The translations under genes and the position numbers were made by a program. Positions 20,943 to 33,500 of a stretch of 64,000 bases of DNA are shown here, in pieces (within the stretch, counting starts at the first letter, position 1; each line of letters opens with the position of its first letter). Source of the stretch: Coniella vitis. Taxonomy: Eukaryota; Ascomycota; Sordariomycetes; Diaporthales; Schizoparmaceae. The DNA lies in the NCBI GenBank assembly GCA_011317545.1, contig WUJK01000006.1, forward strand, positions 1,426,001-1,490,000, in the 5' to 3' direction. Below the pieces are notes generated by a model, which saw only the letters and a program-made list of their open reading frames with translations, ran no database searches and was not told where the DNA came from.

Positions 20943-23167
20943 CTAAGAGGAGCTATAAGCCTCATCAATCTGCTTCTTGTATTTGCTGACAATGCCCTTG
21001 CGGTTGAGCTTTTGTGCGGCGGTGACGAGGTTCTGTATTGGCTCGGTCAGCAACTAAATTCGCAAGGAATTCCAGGAAGAGGAAGGAATTCGAAGCAACT
21101 TACGTTCTGTGGTGTCCACTCCTCGTCGCTGAGAACTACACCCTCAATGATTTCAATACCTGCTAGACCGCCAGAGCGGCCGGCAGACTGCAGTTCTTTG
21201 AGCACTGCTCCGTGAAGCTTCTTATTGTGAACAAGCTCCTCCAGGGTTTCGCCTTGAATGCCATTGGCTTGTGCCAGCTTCTTGAGCGCCGGCTCCGCGG
21301 GCACAATGATGGCAACAGGCTTGGCCTTGGAGTCATCGGCATACACGCAAATGTTGGCGACGACGTGCGCAGAGCGGTAGACAGACTCAAGCTTCTCCAA
21401 AGCAATATACTCGCCGTTGAGTGTCTTGATCAAGTTTTTCTTGCGGTCAATCAACTTCAGGTGTCCATTCTCGTCCCATTCGCCAATGTCTCCAGTCTTG
21501 AACCATCCATCTTCGGTGAGAGCCTCTGCTGTCTCCTTTTCGTTCTCGTAGTACCCGTCCATAATACTGGGTCCACGCAGCCAGACCTCACCCTGTGGGC
21601 GGGGCTTGTTGGTGGCATAGTAACCAGCATCGGGGAAGTCAACCAGCTTGGCTTCAACGGCAGCGGGCATGGCACCGATCGAGTCTGCAGTCCATTCCAT
21701 GGGGTTCTGTAGAGCGCCCATTGCAGTAGTCTCAGTCAATCCGTAGCCAATGATCATTGGTGCTATGGCCATGGAAATGAAGTTTTGGGTATCTCTTGCC
21801 ACTGGACCGCCTCCGTTCATGCAAAGCTTCAAACGGCCACCAGTAGCCTCCTTGATCTTCTTGAACACGACGGCATCCAGTATGCCGGAACCGGGCAGTC
21901 CCCAGCCCATAAGGTTTGTCTTGGCCCACATGGCCCCCCAGAACAAGTTCCTCACAAGAGCGCTCCCACTTGAGACCTTGCCAATGATACCCTTTTTCAC
22001 GCTCTCAAACACTGCCGGCACGCCAACTAGTACGCTGGGCTTGAATTCACGAATGTCTCCATTGCAATTGCGTACCGAGGCATCGGAAAGAGTCTTGGGG
22101 TTACCGTAGCCCATGGTGGAGCCCCAGTAGAGTGATGCGTTCTCGAGGACAAATTCCAAGATGTGCGCAAGAGGAAGGTAGGTCAGGAGGCCGTCGCCCG
22201 GGCCAATAAAAGGTTTCACAACCACACTAACACCAGCCACCGAGGCGATCACGTTGCTGTGCTTCAGTGGGACGCCCTTGGGGGTACCGGTTGAGCCAGA
22301 AGTGTACATGATGCAGCAGAGGTCCTCGGCCTTGGGAGGCACTGGTTCCGTGGGGTTCTCCTCGCCTAGTTTCTGCAGATCATCGAAACTGATGACCTTG
22401 ATATTCGGGTATGCCTCGGTGAGCTTGTCGACATGTTCCTGCTTGATCTTGTTCTGGCTGTTCCACACAACATGGCGGATCTCGGTCGCATCCTTGAGTA
22501 CATTGGTCAGAGTGGGCAGCAGGTGAGGGTCCAAGAAGATGAGCTTGGCACCGGTCGCGACCATTGAGTGGCGTAGACCCTCCTCGCCGAGGGTGTCGTA
22601 AGCGGTTACAATGGGCATGGACTGCGATGCAGCTCCATGGGACATGGCAAGCCAGTAGGAGCTGGTGGCGGCAAAGATGTGGACGCGGTCATCTTTATTC
22701 AGACCCAGCTTGCGCAGACCGGACCCGATCTGTAGTATGAGCTTCTCGTACTCGAGATAGCTCAGGTATTCGTAACTGCCCAATTCGAAATATGTCCACT
22801 AATGGTTTCCAAAGTCTCAGCCAAGAGAACAACAGACCGACACAACGGTTTTGGATAGTGGTTGGCTTGTAATTACCTGCTTGTCCACTTCGCGCTCCTC
22901 CCCATCTACCAGCTTCTTGACTTTCTTGGTTTCTTGGTGGGTGCGAATCAGTTTCCGCGAGCCCAGAGCCTTTGCGTTGCCGTACTTCTCAACAGACACG
23001 CGAACAAGCTCGTAGAGGGTGGAGATGTTGGGCTCGGGCTTTGCGATGAGGTCTGGGATGGCAGCAGGGATTCGGCGGATGGGTGTTTCGCCCTCGACGG
23101 GCTTCTGGTCGGGTACTTCGACAGAGAAGGGCGGCTTTGCCTGGATCTTTGGGAGGATGGTCGTCAT
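20943..23167 (-). CDS. FAA1: Long-chain fatty acid-CoA ligase (Faa1/Faa4 type)
   Basis: It activates long-chain fatty acids with ATP and CoA to acyl-CoA for lipid synthesis, beta-oxidation or uptake. Exons 23167-22877, 22798-21104 and 21032-20943 give about 691 residues. The N-terminal part (KPPFSVEVPD, GETPIRR) and KWTYFELGSYEYLSY match fungal Faa1. The AMP-binding P-loop is YTSGSTGTPKGVPLKHSNV. The adenylate-forming signature continues with GYGLTETTAMG and DGWFKTGDIGEWDENGHL, followed by DRKKNLIKTLNGEYIALEKL. The protein ends YKKQIDEAYSSS with no SKL-type peroxisomal signal, which favours the cytosolic/lipid-droplet Faa1/Faa4 group over peroxisomal Faa2. The last exon adds only 29 residues. 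Without it the frame would read into a short, unrelated tail. Confidence 0.95.
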
Positions 23168-24718
23168 GGTGGGCGGGTATCACGGGTAAAATAGCAAAGA
23201 CAAGGGGGAAGAGCAGCAGCGGTGGCTTAACGTTAAGAGGAGCAATCAGGCCCGGCAGAGCAGTGTAATGGTTTGCAACTTGGCCAGGTCAAGGGGAAGA
23301 TGAGGTATTATGCCCAAGCGGCTGCAACCGCGCGGTGATGGTGGCGGTGGTGGTGCTTGATATTTGGTCTGGGAGAGGATTTGGGACTGTTTCTGGTTGT
23401 AGGGGTGGTCGGGAAGGAGACGTCAATGTGAGTAGGTGGCTCGAGCTTCCAGTAACCTGGATGGGCATGATGAGGCTTCCCTGCCAGGCTGTGTGAAATG
23501 CTCGGCAAGGCAGGACCTTATGACGTCCTTTACTATGTAACCCCGGCTTCTGGTACGACGAGTACCATGTAGTGTGTATTAGCACATACCTGCATACCTA
23601 GGCGCTTTTAGTAGTGCCCTGGCGCCCCCAGCTTTACTTTACAACAGGGATCTGCTTTTATACACATTTTAATACATACTTCAATAGTACTGCCTAAATA
23701 CATTCATTATATACTATTCTATTGCCTGGCTTCCCAAATGGAAAACAATAATCATCGGGGCAGACAGAGGCTCCCTTAAGTCACAGGCGACTATATGCAG
23801 CCCGGGAGACAGGAGCTTTGACAATCATTTGCCTGTCGGGCCAAGAGTATATTCGAATGCTGTGCATATGCCTCCCATGCAGATGGCGTGGCAGCCTGGC
23901 AGTCAAATGACCATATCTGCGCTCTCTTAGCAGACTCTGAATAAGCTCAGTAAGACTGGCCGCTGGGCTGTGCTTGGATTGACTTTGGAAAATTTCCCAA
24001 CAAAATCCTCGCTCGGGGGGTCGTGTGCTCCAAAGCTATCATCGGGTCCGGTAACCTCGGCTGATACGGCTGATACCGAGTATTACTGCTGCAATTATAC
24101 GTTCTCCTGCCCTCTGCATGCCAGTACCACCCAAACAGCAATTATGTTACTCTATCAAAAAAATGCTATAAAAAATTAAACCATCCTGAGAATTCGCAGA
24201 AGTTGTGCAGTTGTACTTGGTTGTGGTATGCGGGAACCTTGAATATTCTTACTCAAAACCAAGATCAACAGAAGGTTTCTCAGAGTGAATCCAAACCCTG
24301 CAATGACAATAAACAACAATAAACTCATTGTACTCTGACTGCTTTTAATACCACTTCCAAGCTTGGGCTGCAGCTGAAATTTGAAAAAGACTTTTCTACT
24401 TGCATGCTGACAAAGGCAGACCCTGAGATTCGTTGAATGAGCAAAAATATAAGCGGGCCTGTATCCAAATTATCTGCAGTACTACTATGTATATGTACAT
24501 AGTACCGTTAAAAGTTAGTATCCACTTTGTCTTATTGGTTCTGGGATTGGTGCCAAGCTTCCCGCCCAGGCCAGTTCATATCATCCATCATCATATATCC
24601 CGAGTCACCTCGATCCCCCAAGAGACACGCAGTCCACACTTTACGCCACGGCATTCCAAAAGAACCAATCCAAGCATACACTTAGCCTCCCCATAAGGAC
24701 TTAGTAACGCTAGCAAGA
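23168..24718. other. Divergent spacer, acyl-CoA synthetase / RKM5
   Basis: This spacer holds promoters for both flanking genes. No gene seen. It includes copies of the spacer word TACTATG/CATAGTA (near 23530 and 24484-24504, the latter as TACTATGTA and TACATAGTA arms around a short centre). Confidence 0.5.
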
Positions 24719-26102
24719 ATGGCCAATGCAATAGAGACCTTTCTGGCTCAGCTCGAGCCAGAGATTGAAGATGCAGAAGAAGGCAGGTAGCAACAACTCA
24801 ATTTCACATCAACTTACTTGGAAATAAAATGAAATGAAATGAAAGCCAAAAAAAATCTCACACACGGGCATACCATATGCGCTCTTTCTTTTTGCAGAAG
24901 CCTTCCTCCTCTTTGCCCAGACACACCCTTCGCAGAACCTCGGCTTCATCGACTCCAAGGCCAGCAGCCTCGATCTCACCATCAATGGGCATGACTTGAC
25001 CATTGCTCAGTCACCTGCCATCTTATCTTCAAACAGAGCCAATGGAACAACGGGAGCAGGTCAGTCTCATTTCCCAAGTTGTGATCCCTGCGCCATTCAA
25101 ACGACATAGAAAAAAGGGAGAAAGAAAAAAGACAACCGTTCATCTACAGAACCGAGACTAAGAACCTCCAGCCTTGAAGTGGTCTGGAAAGTGACTCCTC
25201 TCTTCGCCTCATGGCTTGCGTCTTCATTCTCTTCTCAGACTGGCGAGAAGCCCAGCAATCATTACAACACCAGCACCAGCACCAGCAACAGCAACAGTAG
25301 CCGTAACCACCGCAAAGCCAACAGAGGCCATCATGCAACCACTAACAATGGCCGGGCCAACATCCTCTTCCGCACGGGCATCCTCTCGTCGACCTCCACC
25401 GTCCTCGAACTAGGCTGCGGCGTCTCCGCCCTGGTCGGCCTCGCCACTAGCCCCCTCGTGCACCGTTACATCCTAACAGACCAGCCCTACGTGGCTCGCT
25501 TCGTCGAGCAAAACATAAGCCAAAATCTTAGCTCCCTGCATTCACGCAAAAAGCTCACCACCACCACCACCACCACCACCACCACCACCACGACGAAGAA
25601 GCGCAAGACCACTGGTAGTACGAGCAGAGCTGGAGGGGCAGGAGAAGGAGGAGTGGAGGGTGGGGATTCTGGCAAGCTAACCTTCCACCCCCTCGACTGG
25701 GAACTCGACACGCTTACGCCGACACTCTGCATCCCGAATCTCGTTGTCGCCTGCGACTGCGTCTACAACGACGCCCTCATCGCGCCCTTGGTACAGACGT
25801 GCGTTGACGCCTGCAGACTGCAGCTGCTCGCTTCGCCATCCACAACCGCTTTCATGAAAAAGGAAGAAAAGGACGACAATGACGGCGCGAAGCATCGAGA
25901 CGCACGACCTGCCATATGTGTCATTGCACAGCAGCTGCGCGTCCCTGAAGTCTTTGAGGCTTGGCTAAGGGAGTTTATGAGCAAAGGGTTTCGGGTCTGG
26001 CGAGTGCCGGATAGTGAGCTGCCGGAGGGATTGCAGAGTAGCTCTGGGTTTGTGGTTCATGTTGGGGTGCTTGGCGAGGCCATGGAACAGAGCCAGAGCT
26101 AG
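24719..26102 (+). CDS. RKM5: Ribosomal protein lysine methyltransferase Rkm5 family
   Basis: This is a METTL21-like (methyltransf_16) enzyme. Yeast Rkm5 monomethylates ribosomal protein uL1 (Rpl1). About 392 residues if spliced 24719-24782, 24898-25059, 25150-26102. The order of conserved blocks fits the family: SQNLGFIDSKASSLDLTI, TIAQSPAILSS, GTTGA, VVWKVTPLFASWLASS, VLELGCGVSALVGL (SAM motif I), YILTDQPYV, WELDTL and VVACDCVYN (catalytic region). The first junction only works with a GC donor (AAG/GCAGGT); the nearby GT donor breaks the frame. Two low-complexity insertions, a Ser/Asn/His run and a 14-Thr run followed by KKRK, interrupt the methyltransferase core at loop positions. Confidence 0.85.
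25558..25591. repeat. (ACC)n tract encoding poly-Thr in RKM5
   Basis: In-frame ACC repeat giving about fourteen consecutive threonines between SAM motif regions of RKM5. It is a likely length-variable surface loop. Confidence 0.9.
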
Positions 26103-26453
26103 AGAGTCAGTGATACAGGCATGGGTTGACCCACGGTGCGATGAGAACTCGGAACAGTATTTGAAGTACCAGACATGTCACTTTTAAGTTTTCTTCAAGT
26201 CGAAACGTGGTGGGTGATCATATGTTGATGACATCTGTGTTGCTAATTGTCCTTATCGCTAATACCTTTTTGTTCCCGCAAAAGACCCACTGAGCACTTG
26301 TATGTAGAAGAGCGAACTCGATCTGGATATCCATAACCACCAGCCCTCCCAAAAGTGGGAGAGCGTGTCGAAAGAAAAAGAGCAACAAGAATCCCAGTAC
26401 ATGTCCGAAATCGAACGCCGCCCAAAAGAACAAGTGACAGCTCTCAAGCCGCC
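26103..26453. other. Convergent 3' spacer, RKM5 / LEU1
   Basis: Short 3' flank of two convergent genes. I see nothing further in it. Confidence 0.55.
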
Positions 26454-28947
26454 TTACCACTCCAGTGGTTCCTTCTTGGTTTCGCCCCGGTTTGTCATGG
26501 GCACAGGGGCAGCCTTGACTGCCAGCTTGCCACCTCGGCCCTTGCGCTTCAGGTAGCCAGTGCCGTCCAGCCATGGTGTCTCTTCAGTCATCTTCTTCTC
26601 AAACTCGGCAATCTTATCTTCCATCTGCAGAGTCAGGCCAATGTCGTCCAGACCGTTGATCAAGCAATGTTTCCTGAACTCCTCAACCTCGAAGCTGCAG
26701 ATTGTGTTGCCGGCCTCGTCCTTGATGAGCTGGTTGGGCAGGTCGACCTCGACCTCCTTGCCGGCGCGGGCCTCCTTGGCAATAGCCTCAATGTCATCCT
26801 GGTTCTTGATGGGGATGGGCAGCATGCCATTCTTGAAGGTGTTGTTGAAGAAGATGTCGGCAAAGGATGGTGCAATGACACAGCGAATGCCAAAGTCGTT
26901 CAAAGCCCATGGGGCGTGCTCACGAGAACTGCCGCAACCAAAGTTGGGACCAGTGCAAACGAGAATCTTGGCGTGGCGGTATGGCTCTTGGTTCAGCACA
27001 AAAGATGGATCCTCCTTTCCGTCAGGTGTAAACCTCCAGGCGTGGAAAAGAGCGGATCCGAGACCTGTCCGCTTAATAGTCTTGAGGAACTGCTTGGGAA
27101 TGATGGCATCAGTATCAACATTGGAACGGTCCATCGGAGCAACGATTCCCTTTAGTTCCCGAAACTGAGGCAGGCCGCCAGCTGCTGCCGAAGGCGAAGT
27201 GTTGGGGTGAGAAACGCTGGTGTCATTCTTGGGAATGTCGGCAATCTGCTCTCTGTCCGACTCGTCCTCGGAAATTCGCTCGTCGACGTGGGGGGGCTCA
27301 GGGGTGGCCTTGAAGGCTTCAATGTGTGGGCTAGCTTTGTATTCGGCAAGCTTTCTGACGTCTGCCAGCTTGCCAACAATGGCGGCAGCAGCGGCCATGA
27401 CGGGAGACATCAGGTGAGTTCTGCTGTCAGCTCCCTGCCGACCCTCAAAGTTGCGGTTGCTGGTGCTGGCACATCTCTCTCGCGGGGCCAGAATGTCGGG
27501 GTTCATACCCAGGCACATACTGCAACCAGCCTCACGCCACTCAAAACCGGCGTCAAGGAAGATCTTGTCGAGACCCTCAGCCTCAGCCATGTCCTTGACC
27601 AGTCCAGAACCAGGGACGATCATGGCTCTCTTGATGTTATCGGCAATCTTTCTGCCTTTGACGACCGAGGCAGCAGCGCGCAGATCCTCGATTCTAGAGT
27701 TGGTGCAAGAGCCGATGAAGACTTTGTCGACTACAATGTCTTCCATACGAGTGCCAGCAGTTAGGCCCATGTACTCCAGCATGCGACGGCCAGAGGCCTT
27801 CTTTGCCTCGGTGGCAAAAGTCTCTGGGTCGGGTACACAGCCGGTGATGGGAACGACATCCTCGGGACTCGTGCCCCAGGTGATGGTAGGGACAATGTCC
27901 TTGGCATCAATGAAGACGTCAATGTCGTACTTGGCACCCTCATCAGACTGGAGACTCCTCCAGTAGGCCACAGCCTTGTGCCATTCGGGTGAGTTGTACT
28001 TGGGGGCCAGAGGCCGGCCCTTGAGGTAATCAAAGGTAATGTCGTCTGGGGCGACCATGCCAGCACGAGCGCCACCCTCAATAGACATGTTGCAGATGGA
28101 CATGCGCGCCTCCATGGAGAGACCACGAATGGCAGATCCGCAGAACTCAATCACTGCGCCGGTGCCGCCTGCAGTTCCAATCTTGCCAATGGCATGGAGA
28201 ATTATATCCTTTGAACTGACACCGGGAGCCAGCTCACCATCGACTTGTATCCGCATGTTCTTGCTTCGCTTGGTGATCAGGCACTGGGTGGCGAGCACGT
28301 GCTCCACCTCACTGGTACCGATACCGAAAGCGAGGGCGCCAAAAGCACCATGGGTCGAGGTGTGACTGTCACCGCAAACAACTGTGGTAGCTGGCAGGGT
28401 AAAACCTTGCTCAGGGCCAATGACGTGGACAATACCCTGGCGCTTGTCGCTCAGGCCAAAGTAGGTGAGGCCGAAGTCCTTGACGTTCTCTTCCAAAGTG
28501 ACACATTGTGTTCTCGAATCGTCCTCAGCAATAAAACTTGCGATATCCTTGAGGGTTTTTCTAGAGCTCGTAGGGACATTCTGGTGATAATTGTTAGCGT
28601 GCTTCTTTTTCTCGCGGGCAGCTGCCATGGAACGGGATACTGGGACACGGAATTGGACGCACGTGGTCTGTGGTGGCGAGAGTGCAGTCGGGTCTGCGAA
28701 CTTTACGGCCAGCGTTCTTCAGCCCCTCAAAAGCTTGGGGTGATGTCACCTCGTGGACAATGTGACGGTCTGCATAGCAACGGATCAATGGTCAGCTTTG
28801 GAGGCAACTTTTACCCCAATTTTTGAGTTGGAAAAAAGTGTACGGACCAATGTAGAGGAGGAGAGTGCCGTCCAGCTTCTCGTCGACAATGTGTGCTTGA
28901 AGCACTTTGTCGTAAAGGGTTTGTGGTGCTCTGTCTGCTGCAGGCAT
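26454..28947 (-). CDS. LEU1: 3-isopropylmalate dehydratase (isomerase)
   Basis: It interconverts 2- and 3-isopropylmalate in leucine biosynthesis, using a [4Fe-4S] cluster. Fungal enzymes fuse the large and small subunits, as here: about 777 residues from exons 28947-28848, 28769-28663 and 28580-26454. The N-terminus reads PQTLYDKVLQAHIVDEKLDG, then DRHIVHEVTSPQAFEGLK. Substrate and cluster motifs include VVCGDSHTSTHGAFGALAFG, VFIGSCTNSRIEDLR and CSMCLGMNPD, the last two carrying cluster cysteines. The swivelling small-subunit domain begins near LKGIVAPMDRSNVDTDAIIPKQ and includes NFGCGSSREHAPWAL. The first intron has a non-consensus GTCCGT donor, but the phase and protein alignment support it. 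Confidence 0.97.
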
Positions 28948-30575
28948 TGTGAATTATCAGAGTTAGGATGCGAGGCCGATGATGCCGAGCTATGGTCGTT
29001 CGTGCTGTTTTACTCTCCGTGTTCGTGCAATTATCGTCTCCGGGTGTTTCAAAGACGACGATGGGAAAAGCAAGGGATGTGAAGGAAGGAAAGAAGGAAG
29101 AGTGAATGCACCAGATGGGGAGAAGTTCCAAGGGAGAATATTGGGATCGGAGAGGACAGCGAGGGTACTAGTTAGCCAGCGACGCCGAGATGAACCCTTT
29201 TGTATGTGATTGTTGTATAATTCGGGGATAAATGCCTACTAGCAACCAGCAGGGCGATGCTTTGCTTGCGCCGATGATCGGAGACGTATTCTGGCTCCGA
29301 CGAGCGGCGTGGTGGGGAGCAGGTGAGGTCAGATTGCAAACTCTAGCGCTAGCATTGGCTACAGGGCCTTCAAGACCCCCCCACCGCTTCCTTGCGACAG
29401 CGCTGGGCTGCAGGCGGGGGAAAGTGCAAGCGGGCATAGTGGCCCTTGACGCAGCAAAAAAGATGCAGGGCCGCGTGGATCCGCTGTGGGGAAAGTGGGC
29501 TTCGTCTTCCCTTCGATGCCGTTCTTCGAACCCAGCTGCCAGCGACCCCGTTTCGGCTCGTACGGAATACAACGTGTTAATAGAGGGAGCGGCGAATACT
29601 GGAGAAGACATCTTCCAGGGAGCAAGCACAAAGGCTAGAGGTCAGGCAAGGCGATGCTGAAAGCAGGGGCCTTCCCTGACCCGCACCTGCCGATTGACAA
29701 AATGCCCGGATTCCACTGGCTCCGGTCATGAGCGGCCGTACGAGGCCTGCCGCCTCGATGTGGGGCTCTGTCCTCCGGCCGGCGCTCCGTTCTATGCAAG
29801 TGCTTCTCCCTCAGCCTGCTGTACCATAGTACCCCAGTGGTCGGCATGTTTCGGCCGTGCAGCAGAAGGAAAGAAGCCAGAGATCTACCGACTATCCCAT
29901 GGTCTTATCACTGTCTTTGTAAGCATCTAAGAAGGATGCTTATCTTTACATGACGGCTTGGAAGTACCATGTCGCATTGGGATAACCATGGATGCATCAC
30001 GATTACCCTTTTCGGCAGAGAATTTACATCGCGTCGCACTATTGCTGCCAGGACGTCCGAGGTGACCAAAGCGGAATCCAGCAAAACTCTGCAAGCAAAT
30101 CTCGTCATGAGCCATTCGGATTAGTCAATGATTTGTTCATGGTTTCTTTTTTCCCTTCGTTTTTCCTTGCCGTTCCCCCATTCTAACTCCACACTGCATT
30201 TCTCACGAGCAGATTGAAAATGGGTCAACGCAAATCATGCTCTGATGCGTTCCAAGTTCTGGCTGTTTTGACTGCATGATACATGCATGAGACCCACAGC
30301 ATCCTGTAAAGCATGTATGTGGGTGTGTACTCTGTTCGATGGCAGGCTTGTGGAGGGCACTGAAGAGAGGAAATACTATGTACCGTCCTGCTTATCGCAG
30401 CACCGATATCTCAAGAACACATACACTTGAAGCAAACAATGAACGCGTCCCTGGTCTTTACCATTCTGCGCAGCTAAACGATTGTCAATACCATACCAAA
30501 TCGATGTCCTTTTGATTCGAGTGTATATATACATTCCTAAATGTCTATTCTTATGCCTTGAATGTTTGGCATGCA
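28948..30575. other. Spacer, LEU1 promoter and BMS1 3' flank
   Basis: No supported gene. Several frames of 80-150 codons overlap on both strands, as expected of GC-rich non-coding DNA. I looked for a Leu3-type CCGGNNCCGG site in the LEU1 promoter and saw none. A contiguous CCGGCCGG occurs near 29777 but lacks the spacer. Confidence 0.5.
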
Positions 30576-33500
30576 TCACCTCCTTCTCTTTCCACCACCG
30601 CCCTCATCCCCAGCCTTCCTCTTCTTGCCTTCTCTGGCCCAGTACTCCTTTGACTCCCTCTTCTCACGAGCTAGCTTCTTCTCCTCCTGCTTGCTCATCT
30701 TCTCTTTAAATGCAGCCCGGTTCTTGTCCTTGGCCGCCTTGCGCTTCTCCGCCACGTCCTTGCGGATCGTAGTCAGCTTCTGCATCAAGTCACGCGCCTT
30801 GCGCTCCTCTCCGCCAAGCACCACTGCCCGCTTCTGCATATACGTCTTCTTCTGCTGGGGCTTGGTCGTCACAATCTGCGACTTATACGGCAGGTCCGCA
30901 GCAAGCTTGCGCGGCACCCGCAGCGGGTTAAAGTGCCGCTCGGCACGCTCGATCTTGCGGTATGCGCTGTTGCGATTCTGCGGCGTCGGAAGACTCTCCT
31001 CGGCGCGGATCTCGCCCGTCAGGCGTGCCCGTTGCCACCCAATGAGGTTGGTGACTGGGTTATAGAAGCGGTGCGGCTTGATGGGGTACCACGCGCGCAG
31101 GAACACAATATCGCTGAGCAAGATCTTGTCTTCAAAGGTGGCCCGGAAGTGGCCCTCGGGCTTGGACAGCGCGCGCTTGATCTGACCGCGGATGCCCGAT
31201 ACGGTCTTGATCGAGGCTCCCTCAAACTTGGCAATCTCGAGCGACGTGTTGAACATGTCCTTGATAAAGGCTGTGTTCTTGAAAATCTTGTAAGGCGCAC
31301 CCGTCAGCTTGAGCTTCTTGACAATCTCTGCGGACTCGTCCACGCTGAGAACTGTTCCTGTTGCTGCGATTCTGAAACCGGGGTTGGAGGACGAAAAGGA
31401 TTGAAAGCAAACGAATCCGGTGTTTGGGGCAATCAGCGGACCGTAAAAGGTGCCGAAACAATGCATGTGCTCTGGTGTGTATTTGAGCATCCGGTTGCGC
31501 ACTCTAGAGTCGGAAATGCTGTAGATGGGAAGGGTCTGAAATCTCCTCCATCCCAGGGAAAAGATGAGGGGATCGCCCGTCTTGAGAATTTTCTTGTGCC
31601 ATCTGTGACGCTTGATTCGTACTTGTACGAAACCAAAGCGATCTTCTGTGGCTGAAAGACCTCCCACAATAATGGGCATCTTTGCATCAAACTGCTTGGC
31701 AAATTCGGCAGGCACCCCCTCGAGAACCAGCTTGGCGTATTTGCCAGCCTTGAATCCCTCGACCAAGACACGTTGCCTCTCATCGAGGTTTTCAAATTCG
31801 GCCTTGTTGATGTCGAGCTGCTTCTGTATCATGGCCTTTTGCGCGTCATACCAATCGTCCTCTCCGAACTCGTCATCATTGCCAGCTTCGCGGCGCGCAT
31901 TCGCCTTGTCATTGGCAAATCCTTCCCTGTCCTCTTCCTCGAAGCGTAGCTTGAGCTCTTCCTTTCGGCGCGCGTTCTTTTCGCGTTCTGCTTCTATGCT
32001 GTCTTCGGTGGGGCCGTGTTTTTCGCCTGTTTCAAGATCCTCAAAGGCACCGTCACCTTCATCGTCGCTTGCTCCTTCAGCATTATTGTTCTCGTCTTCG
32101 TCACCGGAGCCAAATCCCTCAAAGTCATCATCGTCTCCGTTATCCACATCATCCATCAAACTGGTCGTAGTGAACTTTTTCCGGAGTGCGTCGATGGCAT
32201 CCTCACTCGACCAGCGAGAGGCAAGTGCGTCGTAGTCAAACTTGGGTACCGATCGATCATCCGAGAGATCCTCTTTCTCGTTCTTGGATTTCTTGAAGAA
32301 TGTCTCGTCTTCGGAATCGACCTCAATGTCTTCTTCCTCCTGCTCCTCGGCTTGGTCCTCGCCCTTCCACCTCTTGAGCACATCGGCCAAGCTGAGAGCG
32401 TCATTATACAGCATTCGCGCCAAGTCCGCCGCTTGGAAAGGTTTTCTGTTCCCGTGGCGTTGCTGCGCTCGTTCTTGGAGGTTCTCCTTCCATTTCAGGG
32501 CTGCACCTTCATCGTCCGAGTCGAAATCTTGGTCATCGTCCATATCTTGGTCATCTCCAGATATTGAACCGAGGTCTGAGTCACTGTCGGCGAAGGCAAC
32601 GTCGTCTTCCCCCGCGTCCTTGTCGCCATTGCTTCGGAACATCTTGCCCAGCTTTTGCTCATCAAACTCGGCCTCGTCGTCGGAAGCGCCCTCACCGTCA
32701 ACCGAAACATCATCCTCATCTCCAAAGTCCTCGGCGTCGGATCCTTCTCGTTCAGCAAGTCTAGCCTTTCGCTGACTCTTGCGACCGGTGTCTTCCTCAG
32801 CCGCAACTTCCTTGAGTTTCTCGCCACCTGCAAAAAGCTGCACGCCATCCCCGGTTTGACCGAGCAAGCGCCGTTCTGACTGCAGGTTGACGATCAGCTC
32901 CTCGCCCTCACCGCGCTCCACATCCTTAGCGTCTTTATCAAACGTGAAGCCCTTGTCCCTGTAGATGTATATAGCGTCGCCATCGACCTTGAGCCCGCTG
33001 CGGTCCGACATGGGGGCGTACAACTTCCTCTCCTTGTCGTCCAACCGCCGGCGGCCCGTCTTACCCGTTATCTTGGCCATGGCTTGCTCCATGGCCGGCG
33101 TGGGACAAGGATCGGGTAGTAATTCCATGCTGGCTACTGTATAGTCGCCCAGACCCGGTATATGCACGCGCTGGCCCTGTGAAGCGAAATTTGTGCCGCG
33201 AAGGTAGCCAGACAAGACAATAGACCGGTCGCACTTTTCGTCCTCTTCGATCTGGGTCGGGTGGGTGATGTCTCGCCAACTGTCGATGATGGCGTAAGGG
33301 TGCGAGTTCCGCCAAATGAGCGGACGGGGATTCTTCATGATGGAGAGGAAGCGGGACAAATTGTGAATCTCGCGGTCGGGGTATCGCCCGTTGATGACGC
33401 CGGAGAGGTAAAAGAGGTGAGCGCCCTGGTATAGCTCGCTCCACAATCGGTGCTTGAGTCTCTTTTTCGCGTCTTTAAGGGCCTGCGGTTTGCGGAACAG

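Noticed and set aside
29232..29660. 142-codon open frame upstream of LEU1
   Set aside because: Overlapping open frames exist on both strands of this GC-rich stretch, with no conserved motif or splice support.
29760..29800. Leu3-type site in the LEU1 promoter
   Set aside because: CCGGCCGG lacks the two-base spacer of CCGGNNCCGG and lies about 830 bases away.
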